The notes: a model not told the origin generated them from the sequence alone. DNA of 64,000 nucleotides from Candidatus Saccharimonadota bacterium (GCA_905372275.1 CAJPON010000001.1:54189-118188), one strand, 5' to 3'. Numbered from the stretch's first letter, positions 10,378 to 18,570 are shown. Numbers and translations are program-made.

Positions 10378-10433
10378 GGCGGACACAAATAAACACAATA
10401 TGAAAAACAAACATTTCGAGCTTTTACAATCTT

Positions 10434-10511
10434 ATTAAAACTCTCATAGACACCTGATTATTCCGACGCCTGTGAGAGTTTTAATAGACGCTAGGAATCT
10501 ATTAAAACTCT
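10434..10511 (+). promoter_or_regulatory. mutually exclusive hairpins, attenuator-like
   Basis: Segment 1 (10434-10446, ATTAAAACTCTCA) is perfectly complementary over 13 bp to segment 2 (10473-10485). Segment 2 extended to 10475-10488 is perfectly complementary over 14 bp to segment 3 (10498-10511). Only one of the two helices can form. On the plus strand they are followed at once by a terminator-like hairpin, which is the layout of a transcription attenuator or a switching sRNA. No riboswitch class is recognised. Confidence 0.55.
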
Positions 10512-10522
10512 TGAGCTATTGA

Positions 10523-10669
10523 TTAAGCCGCTTTTTTAATCCGGGCGGCTTTTTTCAATACACAAAACGAGAAGTAACGTGCACGTTTTGGGTAAATCTT
10601 TTTACCATTTCGGCGAATATACCGACAGATAACGTGCTCTATGCACTCGGGATTTGTACATGCTTTCAT
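10523..10669 (-). CDS. small cysteine-containing basic phage protein
   Basis: A start at MKACTNPEC (10669) is chosen because AAGGGGAGGG lies just upstream. The product is 48 aa with two closely spaced Cys (CTNPEC), a further Cys at IEHVICRYI and a strongly basic C-terminus, which suggests a small zinc-binding or nucleic-acid-binding protein. It lies alone between the capsid cluster and the surface-protein genes. I recognise no family. Its 3' end doubles as a plus-strand terminator-like hairpin. Confidence 0.55.
   Translation of the reverse strand: MKACTNPECIEHVICRYIRRNGKKIYPKRARYFSFCVLKKAARIKKAA
10525..10556 (+). terminator. intrinsic terminator, plus strand
   Basis: AAGCCGC pairs with GCGGCTT across a 13-nt loop and is followed by a T run on the plus strand. 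It overlaps the 3' end of the 48-aa minus-strand gene, so the same bases encode its Lys/Ala-rich tail. Confidence 0.55.
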
Positions 10670-10809
10670 GCACCCTCCCCTTATTAAATTTTCTTCTCGC
10701 CATATGGCATCTTGCAGCCACATGGCTGCATCGGCATTGTAATCATTTTTATTTTTCCAAATTCCTAATGAACTAACCTAGCATTTTCTAGATTTTTGGT
10801 AATAAAAAA

Positions 10810-10905
10810 GTCATATGCCGAGATGGACGGCGTAGGCTACAACGATTGTTGCCTTGATGGCAATAGAACTTTTTGAGATCCACGCCATCCATCTCGATAT
10901 ATGAC
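10810..10905 (-). terminator. long structured hairpin ending in a U-tract (terminator or small RNA)
   Basis: The arms 10810-10832 and 10883-10905 match at 20 of 23 positions (GTCATAT, CGAGATGGA and GGCG blocks). They enclose a 50-nt apical region with its own small hairpin. On the minus strand the stem is followed by TTTTTT. The inner CAACGATTG at 10840-10848 is also complementary to CAATCGTTG just outside the stem, so a pseudoknot-like alternative exists. Confidence 0.6.
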
Positions 10906-10989
10906 GAATAGATTGTCAATCGTTGCAGCTTCCTCACGGCGTTCTAAGACCGTTCCAACGATGCGTTCATCCCCTATGAACCCCTCCAT
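10837..10989 (-). CDS. possible 50-aa phage peptide overlapping the structured terminator
   Basis: ATG at 10989 opens a 50-codon frame (begins MEGFIGDERIVGTV), about 16 nt downstream of a good -10 box, with no Shine-Dalgarno. Half of the frame overlaps the long hairpin, so it may be an RNA gene and not a protein gene. The residues are charged and ordinary. I recognise no family. Confidence 0.35.
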   Translation of the reverse strand: MEGFIGDERIVGTVLERREEAATIDNLFVIYRDGWRGSQKVLLPSRQQSL

Positions 10990-11005
10990 ATTGGTGAATG
11001 AGTTT

Positions 11006-11035
11006 ATTATATCATATATCTTTATAAATAAGCAA
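11006..11035 (-). promoter_or_regulatory. promoter upstream of the structured RNA / 50-aa frame
   Basis: TTGCTT (11030-11035), an 18-nt spacer and a consensus TATAAT (11006-11011) read on the minus strand in AT-rich DNA, immediately after the terminator of the 147-aa gene. Confidence 0.65.
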
Positions 11036-11086
11036 TATCCCTAGCGTCACATACTGCTTATGCACTCTATATGTAGTGTCATATAC

Positions 11087-11120
11087 AAAAGAAGAGCCGC
11101 GCGTTATTGCGCAAGCTCTC
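11087..11120 (-). terminator. terminator after the capsid cluster
   Basis: On the minus strand GAGAGC-TTGCGC pairs with GCGC-GGCTCTTC over a six-base loop and is followed by TTTT. It lies 24 bp beyond the stop of the 147-aa gene and separates the head genes from the next unit. Confidence 0.65.
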
Positions 11121-11143
11121 CTACAACAAATCATCCGACGTTG

Positions 11144-11587
11144 TTAACGTGGCAGATTGATATCCTGCGGTCGGTGTCCAGGCTCCTTGTTGTTGCCGTT
11201 GTCGCGGAATAAATTTTGCTCGCACTCCGTGTTTGCGTCGTCGATTCGTTTCAAGTCCTCAGCGACATCTTTTTCCACGGTAATGTACACATCTCTTTTT
11301 TCACCCGACTCTTCGTCAATTTCTACGCCGCCGCGATACGCTTTGCCGTTGACGCAGACCGTATGTGCTAGGTGGATTCGCACTGTGTCGTCAGTTGGTT
11401 CCGGCGCAGGTGCTTCCGGTACGACGTCCGTATCAATTTCACTGTCTTCAGGTACAGGCGTGCCCTCCGCTACGCTGTCTAGCTTTGCGAGTACCGCTTC
11501 ATCAATAGTGTCTGGCGATACCAGCGTACCGTCTTTACGGTATTGAACTTGCCCGTTCGCAGCCGTCTTTTTTGTAAATACTGCCAT
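11144..11587 (-). CDS. small acidic phage head-associated protein candidate
   Basis: The 147-aa product has a basic N-terminus (AVFTKKTAANGQ), an acidic Pro-rich middle (residues 45-68) and a compact region from 70 on containing VCVNGKAYRGGVEIDEESGEKRDVYITV. It follows the major capsid gene by 67 bp and ends at a terminator, the usual place for a decoration or head-completion protein. No family is recognised. Confidence 0.65.
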   Translation of the reverse strand: MAVFTKKTAANGQVQYRKDGTLVSPDTIDEAVLAKLDSVAEGTPVPEDSEIDTDVVPEAPAPEPTDDTVRIHLAHTVCVNGKAYRGGVEIDEESGEKRDVYITVEKDVAEDLKRIDDANTECEQNLFRDNGNNKEPGHRPQDINLPR

Positions 11588-11653
11588 AAGTATCCTTTGC
11601 TATTACGTTGATATGGTGGGGCGCAAGGACTTTCCCCGCGCCCCGAGAGCTGG

Positions 11654-12625
11654 CTAGTAAGCCGAACCGCTCTCGATACGCGCCATCCAGTTGTTGTTCA
11701 GGATGCACGCCTTTGCCGCTGCTTTCCAGCCGAGCGTCATGATTTGCTCAAGCGGGTCAGACACGCCGCCAGGACCTTGCTTGTAGGTCTTCAGCTTCTG
11801 CAAGTCGGTATTCGCATACGCATCCATGCCAAAGAGAAGGCTCGTGTGAATGTCCACTTTCCCTGTGTTTTTTACGGTCGGGATCATGTTGCTGCGGATT
11901 ACCGTCACACCAGAGAACCGAGCAATCGTACCGGTGTACAGTTCGTTTGCTTTATCTCTGTTCGCTTGATGGATTGCCGCCTGCTTGAAGTCTTCGTCCT
12001 TCATGAGATCCTGCTCAACCATCGGGTCGACAACGAGAACGAAGTTACCGTCACCGGCTTTCATCTCGATCTCTTTTGTCGACTCTTTGCGCGTTGCGAC
12101 TTCGGTAAACTCGCGTGCACCCGATTGGCGCAAACGAGCGACCTCAGCGCGTACGTCATCCCATTTCAGGATGTCAGTCTTTGCCAAGCCGTCGCGCGTA
12201 GTCTTGTTGTTCGCATAGCGTACTGCCGTACCTTTGCTAACGACATTATAGATTGCGCGGTCTAAGCTACGCGCCGCCTGCGTGCCGAGAATCTGATATT
12301 TCTCCTGCATTGAGCGGTGCTTCGGCGTTAAGCCTGCCAAGTCGGTGATGGTGATGTAATCACCGTACTGGTCGATCGTCGCGTTGATGGCCGACGTTGC
12401 AAGCTTGCTACCTGCCGGAGCGACACCTTCCGTTAGTGGATCGGTCACAATATCAAGTTCGGCATATTGCGTAAACCGAATACCTTTGCCGTTACCAGCC
12501 GGAATGTTTTCTAGGTGACCGAACTGGTTTAACACTGTTTGATATTTGGCGCGTTTGAGCGTCTGCGCCGACATGTATTCCTGAATGTCAGCGGCAAGTT
12601 CTGCTGTAGTTGTCTTTACACCCAT
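11654..12625 (-). CDS. N4-gp56-type major capsid protein
   Basis: This 323-aa protein has hallmarks of the N4-gp56 capsid family: a start with TTTAELAADIQEYMSAQTLKRA, the GKGIRFTQYAELD segment, YGDYITITDLAGLTPKH near residue 88, LGTQAARSLDRAIYNVV, FVLVVDPMVEQDL, and a C-terminal DPLEQIMTLGWKAAAKACI with a final NWMARIE. It assembles the phage head with the scaffold candidate encoded just upstream (29 bp away). There is no N-terminal prohead-type cleavage domain. The assignment is from recalled family features. Confidence 0.85.
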   Translation of the reverse strand: MGVKTTTAELAADIQEYMSAQTLKRAKYQTVLNQFGHLENIPAGNGKGIRFTQYAELDIVTDPLTEGVAPAGSKLATSAINATIDQYGDYITITDLAGLTPKHRSMQEKYQILGTQAARSLDRAIYNVVSKGTAVRYANNKTTRDGLAKTDILKWDDVRAEVARLRQSGAREFTEVATRKESTKEIEMKAGDGNFVLVVDPMVEQDLMKDEDFKQAAIHQANRDKANELYTGTIARFSGVTVIRSNMIPTVKNTGKVDIHTSLLFGMDAYANTDLQKLKTYKQGPGGVSDPLEQIMTLGWKAAAKACILNNNWMARIESGSAY

Positions 12626-12653
12626 GGTTTCCTCCTATTGGGATTACAAGCGC

Positions 12654-13529
12654 CTATACGTCCGTAAGCGGTACATCACCGATACGCGCTTCCAAATCAC
12701 TCATACGGTCTGCTGAACCGGTTGAGCGGACTGCACTGCCAGCACCGCTGCTGTTAGCACGGTTACGCTGTGCGCTTCGCTGTCCGTACGATCGTTCAGC
12801 TTTGATCATCGCTTCGTATTGTGGCGCTTTGGTTTGTAAATATTCGAGTGGTGAGGGCGCTCCCTCGTGTGTGCCTACAATCTGCGGATTACCGTTTGCA
12901 TCTTCGGCAACGATGGCATAACGGTGTGCCCATTCTGAGAGTGCCTCTTCATGGAGAAATTGATTGTAGTGCGGGTCAGACGGGTTAAATAGCGGTATGC
13001 TTGATTCAGCCTGCATGACCGATAGCCGAGTCTGTTCGCGCGTTTGCTTTACTTGCATGAGGGCTTGCTCAGCTTGGCGCGCTCGCTCGTTTCGCCGCAA
13101 TTCCCGTAGCTGGTCGGCTACGGCTGGATCCATGTCTTCAAAGTCTTGCTCGTCAGGCTCGACGTTTATGAATTCATTGATCGCCTGGTTGCTTAATTCC
13201 TTAAGCAGTTGAGAGTCGGCTTGTGCTGCCTGCTGCTTCGCGGCAATGCGGCGTTGTGCGAAGTAGTTGTTCCTCTCTGCTTCAGACATGTTGTCAGGAT
13301 TGCCCGACGCATCTTTCGCGCCGGCTTCCGACTCTGTGTCTGTTTGCTGTTCCACGGAGTCTGTGCTCCGGCCGTCATCATCATGTTGACTCTCTTGGCT
13401 ATCGTTATCGTTGTCAGAGGTAGTGCCGAGTCCACCATCCGGTTTCGATAAGTCGTAGCTGTCAAGCACATCAACTGATGAGCTGTTGTCTACAGTTGCT
13501 TCAGTAGTCTGAGCTGCTGAATCTTCCAT
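12654..13529 (-). CDS. capsid scaffold protein candidate
   Basis: The 291-aa product has a strongly acidic, Ser/Asp/Gln-rich N-terminal 100 residues. A long helical Gln/Glu/Arg-rich region (100-190) follows, then a short folded part and a basic Ser/Gly-rich tail. Low complexity, coiled coil and a position between portal and major capsid are typical of scaffolding proteins, which nucleate head assembly and then leave. A run starting near residue 70 has the unbroken helical pattern expected. No protease motif is seen. Confidence 0.7.
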   Translation of the reverse strand: MEDSAAQTTEATVDNSSSVDVLDSYDLSKPDGGLGTTSDNDNDSQESQHDDDGRSTDSVEQQTDTESEAGAKDASGNPDNMSEAERNNYFAQRRIAAKQQAAQADSQLLKELSNQAINEFINVEPDEQDFEDMDPAVADQLRELRRNERARQAEQALMQVKQTREQTRLSVMQAESSIPLFNPSDPHYNQFLHEEALSEWAHRYAIVAEDANGNPQIVGTHEGAPSPLEYLQTKAPQYEAMIKAERSYGQRSAQRNRANSSGAGSAVRSTGSADRMSDLEARIGDVPLTDV

Positions 13530-13587
13530 AGGACCACTCCTTTCGTTAGTTACTTCACGTTTATACGGGCGGTGCCCGAGGGTCGGA

Positions 13588-13650
13588 GGAATCCCCGATC
13601 GACAATCGACAAGTGGTAGTTGGTAAGATCGATTGCCGGTCGTGGATTCC
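13588..13650 (-). other. imperfect long hairpin between the 77-aa and scaffold genes
   Basis: GGAATCC at 13588-13594 and GGATTCC at 13644-13650 close a stem that continues with CAATCG/CGATTG, about 18 paired of 21 positions around a short loop. There is no T-run, so it looks more like an RNA processing or stabilising structure than a terminator. Confidence 0.5.
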
Positions 13651-13883
13651 TACGGCTGCGGAGTTGGTTCTATCGGGACGATATCGTAGTCATCTCCTTT
13701 CTTCACAAGCATTTTTCCATTCGGGATTGCCTTTACGTGCCCATGGCGGTTCTGGCAACTCGTACACACCAGGTCGTTACCGCGCTGTTCCCACTCGTGG
13801 TGCTCCGGTGGATCTGGATGTTCCATAGTCAGTTCCTCCGGCTGGTTGAGCTTCAGCGTCTCAAACTCTTTATTGTTCGTCAT
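13650..13883 (-). CDS. 77-aa phage protein with a CxxC pair
   Basis: This small acidic protein has a His/Pro-rich stretch (MEHPDPPEHHEWEQ) and a CTSCQNRHGH segment that could bind a metal together with the nearby His residues. It overlaps the downstream end of the 110-aa gene by 4 bp and is followed by a long hairpin. Its place between portal and scaffold fits a small head-assembly or regulatory protein. I recognise no family. Confidence 0.6.
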   Translation of the reverse strand: MTNNKEFETLKLNQPEELTMEHPDPPEHHEWEQRGNDLVCTSCQNRHGHVKAIPNGKMLVKKGDDYDIVPIEPTPQP

Positions 13884-14212
13884 GGGTTACTCGCTTTCTT
13901 CGCGCTCTCTAATAGCAGTATTACTTTCCGCAATCGATCTGCTACGATTTCGCTTGCGCGCATTTCTACGGCATAATCTGAATCAGTTGGGTGGGGGTTA
14001 CTGCTTCTCAGACGGCTTAGGATTGCGGTATTTGAGTCATTCTTCTTTAGCTCGATCTCCAGGATTTCAATCAGCTTATCGGCCGCCGGTGCAAGCAGCA
14101 TGTGTACGTTCTTTATTTCGTCGCGGCGCTCATCCGCCTTGGTCGGTTTTTTCTCCGGCTTCTTCTTTGGCGGGCGGTTCACGCCCAAAAACATCGCTTC
14201 GTTACTAGCCAT
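13880..14212 (-). CDS. 110-aa phage protein between portal and scaffold
   Basis: The N-terminus is basic (RPPKKKPEKKPTKADERR). The rest is helical (IKNVHMLLAPAADKLIEILEIEL and a C-terminal IVADRLRKVILLLESAKK). It overlaps the portal stop by 8 bp and the next gene by 4 bp, so translation is probably coupled. The context suggests a structural or assembly role. No domain is recognised. Confidence 0.65.
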   Translation of the reverse strand: MASNEAMFLGVNRPPKKKPEKKPTKADERRDEIKNVHMLLAPAADKLIEILEIELKKNDSNTAILSRLRSSNPHPTDSDYAVEMRASEIVADRLRKVILLLESAKKASNP

Positions 14213-16145
14213 TTGTTGCTCCTATTCGCGCCAAAAACTCTCTAACCGCCTCATCGCTCCATCCACGCGATTTTAGCTCTGCGGCGACCTGTTCATCATC
14301 CGAGGGGCTTTCCGTCGATTGTGCGCCATTCTGAGCGGTCATTTCTGTCTTGGCGGCTTCTTGCTGCGTTTTCATTTGCTGCTGCGCAAGTTTTTCCTGC
14401 TCCTGATGTACCTTTACCTGGTCAAGCGCACTCTGTGTCTGCATAGCCTGTAGCTGTTCTTGATTATTGATTGTCTGTTGTTCTTCCTGAGATAGCGACG
14501 TGATGATTTTATCGACATTATCAAGCCCAGATTTCTCAAATAATCCGGATATCAATTCGCCCCAGTGAATCTCTTTGCCGTCCTGGCGCAATTTGTTCTC
14601 AATATCGGGGATTGACGCGGCGGCGTTCATCGCCTCCACAATTCGCTGTTTGGTTGCGTCATCATCTTCAAACTTCGACGAGCCCGGGTCGACTTCGAAC
14701 CGGTATTTCGCTTTCTTCAGTTCTTCAAACTCTGCTAATATCTCTGCCTTACCTTCCGGTACGTCATAGCCAGCAGCACGTAGTTTATCGCCTTGCTCCT
14801 CAGTGATATTGATAGCGTCCGAACCGTCACTGTTCTGTATTGCGATATTGATCATCAACTTCGCAAGCGTTGCCATCATGTCGTCTGCTGCCTGACGCTG
14901 CGCATTGTCGCGTGCGCTTCGGCGTTCAGCCTGCTGCCGTATGCTTGCCGGCACTTTCGAATACTGCGTGTTACCGCTATCTGCTGCGGATACTGAACCA
15001 TCGTTTGTACCGATGAGATTCATAATGTCAGTCTTATACGAGCCGATTAGTGTTGGAAATGCCTGGAGGATTGTCTTATCGGGGGTAAACCAGTCTATTT
15101 GGGCGTTACCGGTAAACATAAGGTTGCCCGGGCTAACGACGAGCGAGTCAAGGTCGAGGTTTGGATCGTTTTGCGTATCGCCGGCTACTTGCACTGCCGG
15201 GTCGAGCGCCTGCTGAACTCCATACGCGTTTGCGGCTTTCATGAAATCGAGCATGTTCTGCCCGGGACCGATCTTCTCATAGCGGCTTACGCCATATGGA
15301 TTAACCATGTTGATTTTGCGATACTTGAAAAATATTGGTAAGTCGCCAGCAATATCGGTATTAGTTTGCCAGCGGACAATCTTATCGTTCGAGCTATCCG
15401 GATATATCGTGTACCATGGCGCATTGTGTCCGCGTTGAAAGCATGTGTAGAACGTTACCGTTTTGCCCATGTCTACTTGAGCTTTTAAGTCGCGCGGCAA
15501 ATCATCGGTGCGCGCCGAAAATACATCGCTATCCACGATGCCTTGCAATATCTTGAGATTCCAGCCAGCGTGACCTTTCACGCCTTTTACTTGTTCAATA
15601 ATTCCACGCAGCGCTAGCTTCGTATAGTGGCGTGCCAACCAAATATAACTACAGCTTCTATCGGTAGGCTTTCCTGGTTCAAGCTTCACATCACGGATGT
15701 ATGGCAATACAAAGTCGGAGCCGGTGTAATCCTCATTGCTGATCGGAAATACAAAGAGCGGTTGCGAGCCGTATAAGCCGGACTTCTCATCGGCAAGCTT
15801 TACTTTTTCAAAGAATTTAGCGTCAGTGTTCGCATTCGGGATTATTTTATTTACCCAGTAGGTGTCGACAACCGCCGTCTTCCACTCAGCAAAGTCTGCG
15901 CCATCAAGCGGTGATGATACGACGCGTCCGGTCTGCAGTTGACCCCATACGCGCATTACCTCTTCTTCGCCTAAACCGCTTGCAGTACCGTCAGTGACTT
16001 TTGGATAGTGCTCAGGGAGTTCGGGGCTTGGCTGGTTGCCATCGAGCCGTTCGTACTCGTCGAATGGTTCAAACCACGTATCAGACCACTTCTTTGAGGC
16101 TTCGAGTGAGTCCGATAATTCATCTTCAAGCAAAAACGCCGACAC
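14205..16145 (-). CDS. phage portal protein
   Basis: The 646-aa product starts at a GTG (16145). The middle part carries features expected of the dodecameric portal ring: PIFFKYRKINMVNPYGVSRYEKIGPGQNMLDFMKAANAYG and, later, a Gln-rich helix (residues 395-440). The long C-terminal helical barrel-like region is Gln/Glu/Lys-rich (560-620). Length and the position right after terL are typical. The portal anchors DNA packaging and the tail at one capsid vertex. AAGGAA lies about 12 nt before the GTG, a somewhat long spacing, so an in-frame later start is possible. Confidence 0.8.
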   Translation of the reverse strand: MSAFLLEDELSDSLEASKKWSDTWFEPFDEYERLDGNQPSPELPEHYPKVTDGTASGLGEEEVMRVWGQLQTGRVVSSPLDGADFAEWKTAVVDTYWVNKIIPNANTDAKFFEKVKLADEKSGLYGSQPLFVFPISNEDYTGSDFVLPYIRDVKLEPGKPTDRSCSYIWLARHYTKLALRGIIEQVKGVKGHAGWNLKILQGIVDSDVFSARTDDLPRDLKAQVDMGKTVTFYTCFQRGHNAPWYTIYPDSSNDKIVRWQTNTDIAGDLPIFFKYRKINMVNPYGVSRYEKIGPGQNMLDFMKAANAYGVQQALDPAVQVAGDTQNDPNLDLDSLVVSPGNLMFTGNAQIDWFTPDKTILQAFPTLIGSYKTDIMNLIGTNDGSVSAADSGNTQYSKVPASIRQQAERRSARDNAQRQAADDMMATLAKLMINIAIQNSDGSDAINITEEQGDKLRAAGYDVPEGKAEILAEFEELKKAKYRFEVDPGSSKFEDDDATKQRIVEAMNAAASIPDIENKLRQDGKEIHWGELISGLFEKSGLDNVDKIITSLSQEEQQTINNQEQLQAMQTQSALDQVKVHQEQEKLAQQQMKTQQEAAKTEMTAQNGAQSTESPSDDEQVAAELKSRGWSDEAVREFLARIGATNG

Positions 16146-16170
16146 TGGTAGAAATATTCCTTTCGGAACA

Positions 16171-16187
16171 CTCCCACGTCGGGGCGG
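16171..16187. repeat. fourth copy of the CTCCCACGTCGGGGCGG motif
   Basis: It is identical to the copies at 10137 and 10229 and sits 26 bp upstream of the portal start codon, in the gap after the 93-aa gene. GTATAC repeats flank it on the right (16193-16212). Confidence 0.85.
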
Positions 16188-16240
16188 CGTTCGTATACCG
16201 GTAGTATACTACATTCTCATCGCTATAGCAACACTTATGT

Positions 16241-16522
16241 TTATGCATTCGTGCGCTGTTTCATGATGGTGTACGTGATATGGACACGCTTCACTTCTTT
16301 CGTAATGTTATCGATATCATAGTGGACATCAATAGCGTCTTCAGCTACACCTGCTCTGATTAGATCCATCACCTTTTTAACGGCAATTTCCTGCGCATGC
16401 AGCGAGTCAAGCGCATCCAGCGATTCAGTCTGCGTCACCTTCACCGACCGCAGCTTATTGTCGTAGTACGATTCTGTGATGATTCGTTTGCCAAACTCTA
16501 CTGGCGCTTCTGTACTACTCAT
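16241..16522 (-). CDS. 93-aa phage protein between terL and portal
   Basis: This small charged protein (begins MSSTEAPVEFGKRI) has an amphipathic helix near 45-60 (AQEIAVKKVMDLIRAGV) and a beta-rich C-terminus. Only 4 bp separate it from the terL stop. GGAGGT precedes the start. No family is recognised; the position suggests a packaging or head accessory. Confidence 0.65.
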   Translation of the reverse strand: MSSTEAPVEFGKRIITESYYDNKLRSVKVTQTESLDALDSLHAQEIAVKKVMDLIRAGVAEDAIDVHYDIDNITKEVKRVHITYTIMKQRTNA

Positions 16523-16526
16523 GGTT

Positions 16527-17906
16527 TTACCTCCTTGTCATCATGTTTAGTCGTTTTTGAGGGCGTCGTATCGGGGCTCTATTCGTTAGAGCACGGGGAT
16601 CTGTCAGGGCTAAGGTAGAGAATGCGTCGGTAGCATGGCTTGACCAATCGTGCACCGGCTCATTCTCGTAGCGCATCATCTTCTCGTTCCACGTTTTGTG
16701 GTACGACTTTAGCGCTTTGATACCTCGGTCGCATTTCGTTTTATCGAAGTAGCAGCGCGGCAGGATTGTACGGATTGCGTTGATTGCCTCCTCTTTCTTA
16801 TTTGGCTTCGGCACGGTCTTGAAGTTAATGCCAAGCTTCATTGCTGTTTCCTTTCGGCTCATACCGCTTGATAGTTCGCGCACTTCAATGTCATGCGGTG
16901 CGTAGTGCTCGCCATATACGTAGCCTCGCTTATCTAGCTCAGCGAAGTAGAATGGCAAGCCTTCACCTGAATTCTCGTAATAATCAATCACTCGTATCTC
17001 ATTCGCATAGAGCTGGACAAACCATATAGACATGCTATCGTCGATTCCTAAGTCCCAATATGTGTTAACGCGCAGCAATGGATCATATGGCACGTCGCGT
17101 ATTCGATTCTCATTCTCAGCACGGCGCATACCGCCGCCAAAGTATGCACCGGATACTGGCGCTTCAAATGAACAGTAGTACTCCTGGTCGACGAAAGCGT
17201 TTGCTTCTTCTTCAGATTGACCGCGCGCTAGAAACCGTTCGATTGTTCGTTGACGGATTTTAACCATCTGCTCGGGCGTGAAGACATTCGTGTCATCTAC
17301 TGTCAGTATTGAGACATACACGTTAGGGTCGTTTTTCCAGCTCTCAAGCATGTACTTCAGCCAGCTATCACCATTCGCTGTACCGTTGACGATAACTATA
17401 CCGCCATTTGCTTCAACGATCGGCTCGATGATATCAATGATTCGCGGGTCATGCATTTGGATTTCAGACAGTACAAATAGCTTACTGTTACCTCCACGAG
17501 CACGTCCGGGCTTAAAAAACGACATCACACGGAGTGATGTGCCGTTTATGAAATTTACTCGCTTCAGACTATCGTTAAGTCCATTGTCACGCCTATGCTT
17601 CCGCTCGCGTAAAGCCATCGGTATGAAATCAGTGAATGCTAAGCCATTGTTGGTCACCGATTCCCATAGGTTGTCGCGCGCCATATCGCCAGTTGGAAAA
17701 CCATATTTAATCGTCTCGACATTCTCTGCGCCATGCTCAATCGCCGCGTTCCAACTCGTTAAGTCCTTGCCGCCGCGGCGATGCCATATTAGTACAAATA
17801 GCCAATATTTTTTACCCTTATGCTTCCCTTCGCCGTGTAACGCATCCCAAAAATCCTTCTGATAGTCGCGCGCACGGTAGATGTGCGGCAGTTTAATTAT
17901 CGTCAT
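16527..17906 (-). CDS. terL: phage terminase large subunit
   Basis: The start at MTIIKLPHIY (17906) has GAGGAG upstream and overlaps the terS end by 14 bp; a longer frame to 18071 would lie inside terS. The 459-aa protein has an ATPase with a Walker A-like WHRRGGKD at 41-48 and a Walker B-like LFVLSE at 143-148. A C-terminal RNase H-like nuclease begins near YWDLGIDDS (about residue 280) and ends with DWSSHATDAF. It pumps DNA into the prohead through the portal and cuts it. Confidence 0.9.
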   Translation of the reverse strand: MTIIKLPHIYRARDYQKDFWDALHGEGKHKGKKYWLFVLIWHRRGGKDLTSWNAAIEHGAENVETIKYGFPTGDMARDNLWESVTNNGLAFTDFIPMALRERKHRRDNGLNDSLKRVNFINGTSLRVMSFFKPGRARGGNSKLFVLSEIQMHDPRIIDIIEPIVEANGGIVIVNGTANGDSWLKYMLESWKNDPNVYVSILTVDDTNVFTPEQMVKIRQRTIERFLARGQSEEEANAFVDQEYYCSFEAPVSGAYFGGGMRRAENENRIRDVPYDPLLRVNTYWDLGIDDSMSIWFVQLYANEIRVIDYYENSGEGLPFYFAELDKRGYVYGEHYAPHDIEVRELSSGMSRKETAMKLGINFKTVPKPNKKEEAINAIRTILPRCYFDKTKCDRGIKALKSYHKTWNEKMMRYENEPVHDWSSHATDAFSTLALTDPRALTNRAPIRRPQKRLNMMTRR

Positions 17907-18465
17907 CCGTCTCCTCGTCTGCATGGTGGCGCGTTTCGATAACCAATTTCGACTCGCCGCTATTCTCTTGCTCGACTTTATTTTTCCAGCCAAAATTATT
18001 AGACAATGAAAATATCGTGCCAGCAACCGAACCTTTATTCGAATACAGCCGTTCTTCGGCAAACGACTCAATTTTCAGCTTTGCCGCTTTTATAGTGTCA
18101 GAAAACTCGTCGCGCTCTTCGTAATCAAGTAGCGTTTGTCTGGTAGTTCCCAAAAAAAGAGCTAGCCCCGTTATCGTGTACGGACGCTGCTCAGACACAC
18201 GCTTTTTCTTCACAACAATTGGCTCAGCGTCCATGTCTTCAACCATGCGCCCTTTTTCATTCTCAACCAGCGGCTGCTGCAAAACTTTCACTGTCTCAAT
18301 GTGCGGGTCGCAATACTTAAAATACGCCTTGATCTTGCGCTCAAGCTCTTTAACCGTCGCAAATTTCAGAGGTCGTCCGCCTGCATGTTTTCCATTTTGC
18401 TCAGCCAAAAGAAAATACCCCCTAGTATCATTAAAAATACCAGCTGGGGGTGCTGTATTTTTCAT
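17893..18465 (-). CDS. terS: phage terminase small subunit
   Basis: The 190-aa product contains GKHAGGRPLKFATVKELERKI, the basic GRP(L/R)K lead-in typical of small terminases, followed by helix-turn-helix content (YTITGLALFLGTTRQTLLDYEE, residues 95-116) and an acidic tail (EETDDDN). It recognises phage DNA and feeds it to the large subunit encoded downstream with overlap. The ATG at 18465 is chosen over an upstream TTG; the ribosome site is weak. Confidence 0.85.
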   Translation of the reverse strand: MKNTAPPAGIFNDTRGYFLLAEQNGKHAGGRPLKFATVKELERKIKAYFKYCDPHIETVKVLQQPLVENEKGRMVEDMDAEPIVVKKKRVSEQRPYTITGLALFLGTTRQTLLDYEERDEFSDTIKAAKLKIESFAEERLYSNKGSVAGTIFSLSNNFGWKNKVEQENSGESKLVIETRHHADEETDDDN

Positions 18466-18540
18466 AATACACAAAAACGAGCATCCTGTCTATATTTCGG
18501 ACCGCGTTTTCAAAAATCTGTTAGTTTGGATACTAGCGAG

Positions 18541-18570
18541 AAAAATAACCACTCTCGGGTGGTTATTTTT
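18541..18570 (-). terminator. terminator separating early genes from the packaging module
   Basis: AAAAATAACCAC (18541-18552) pairs perfectly with GTGGTTATTTTT (18559-18570) across a 6-nt loop, giving an A/T-flanked stem active in both directions. Confidence 0.75.

Noticed and set aside
10114..10410. 98-codon minus-strand frame
   Set aside because: It crosses the three GC-rich repeats, has no ribosome site and no protein-like pattern.
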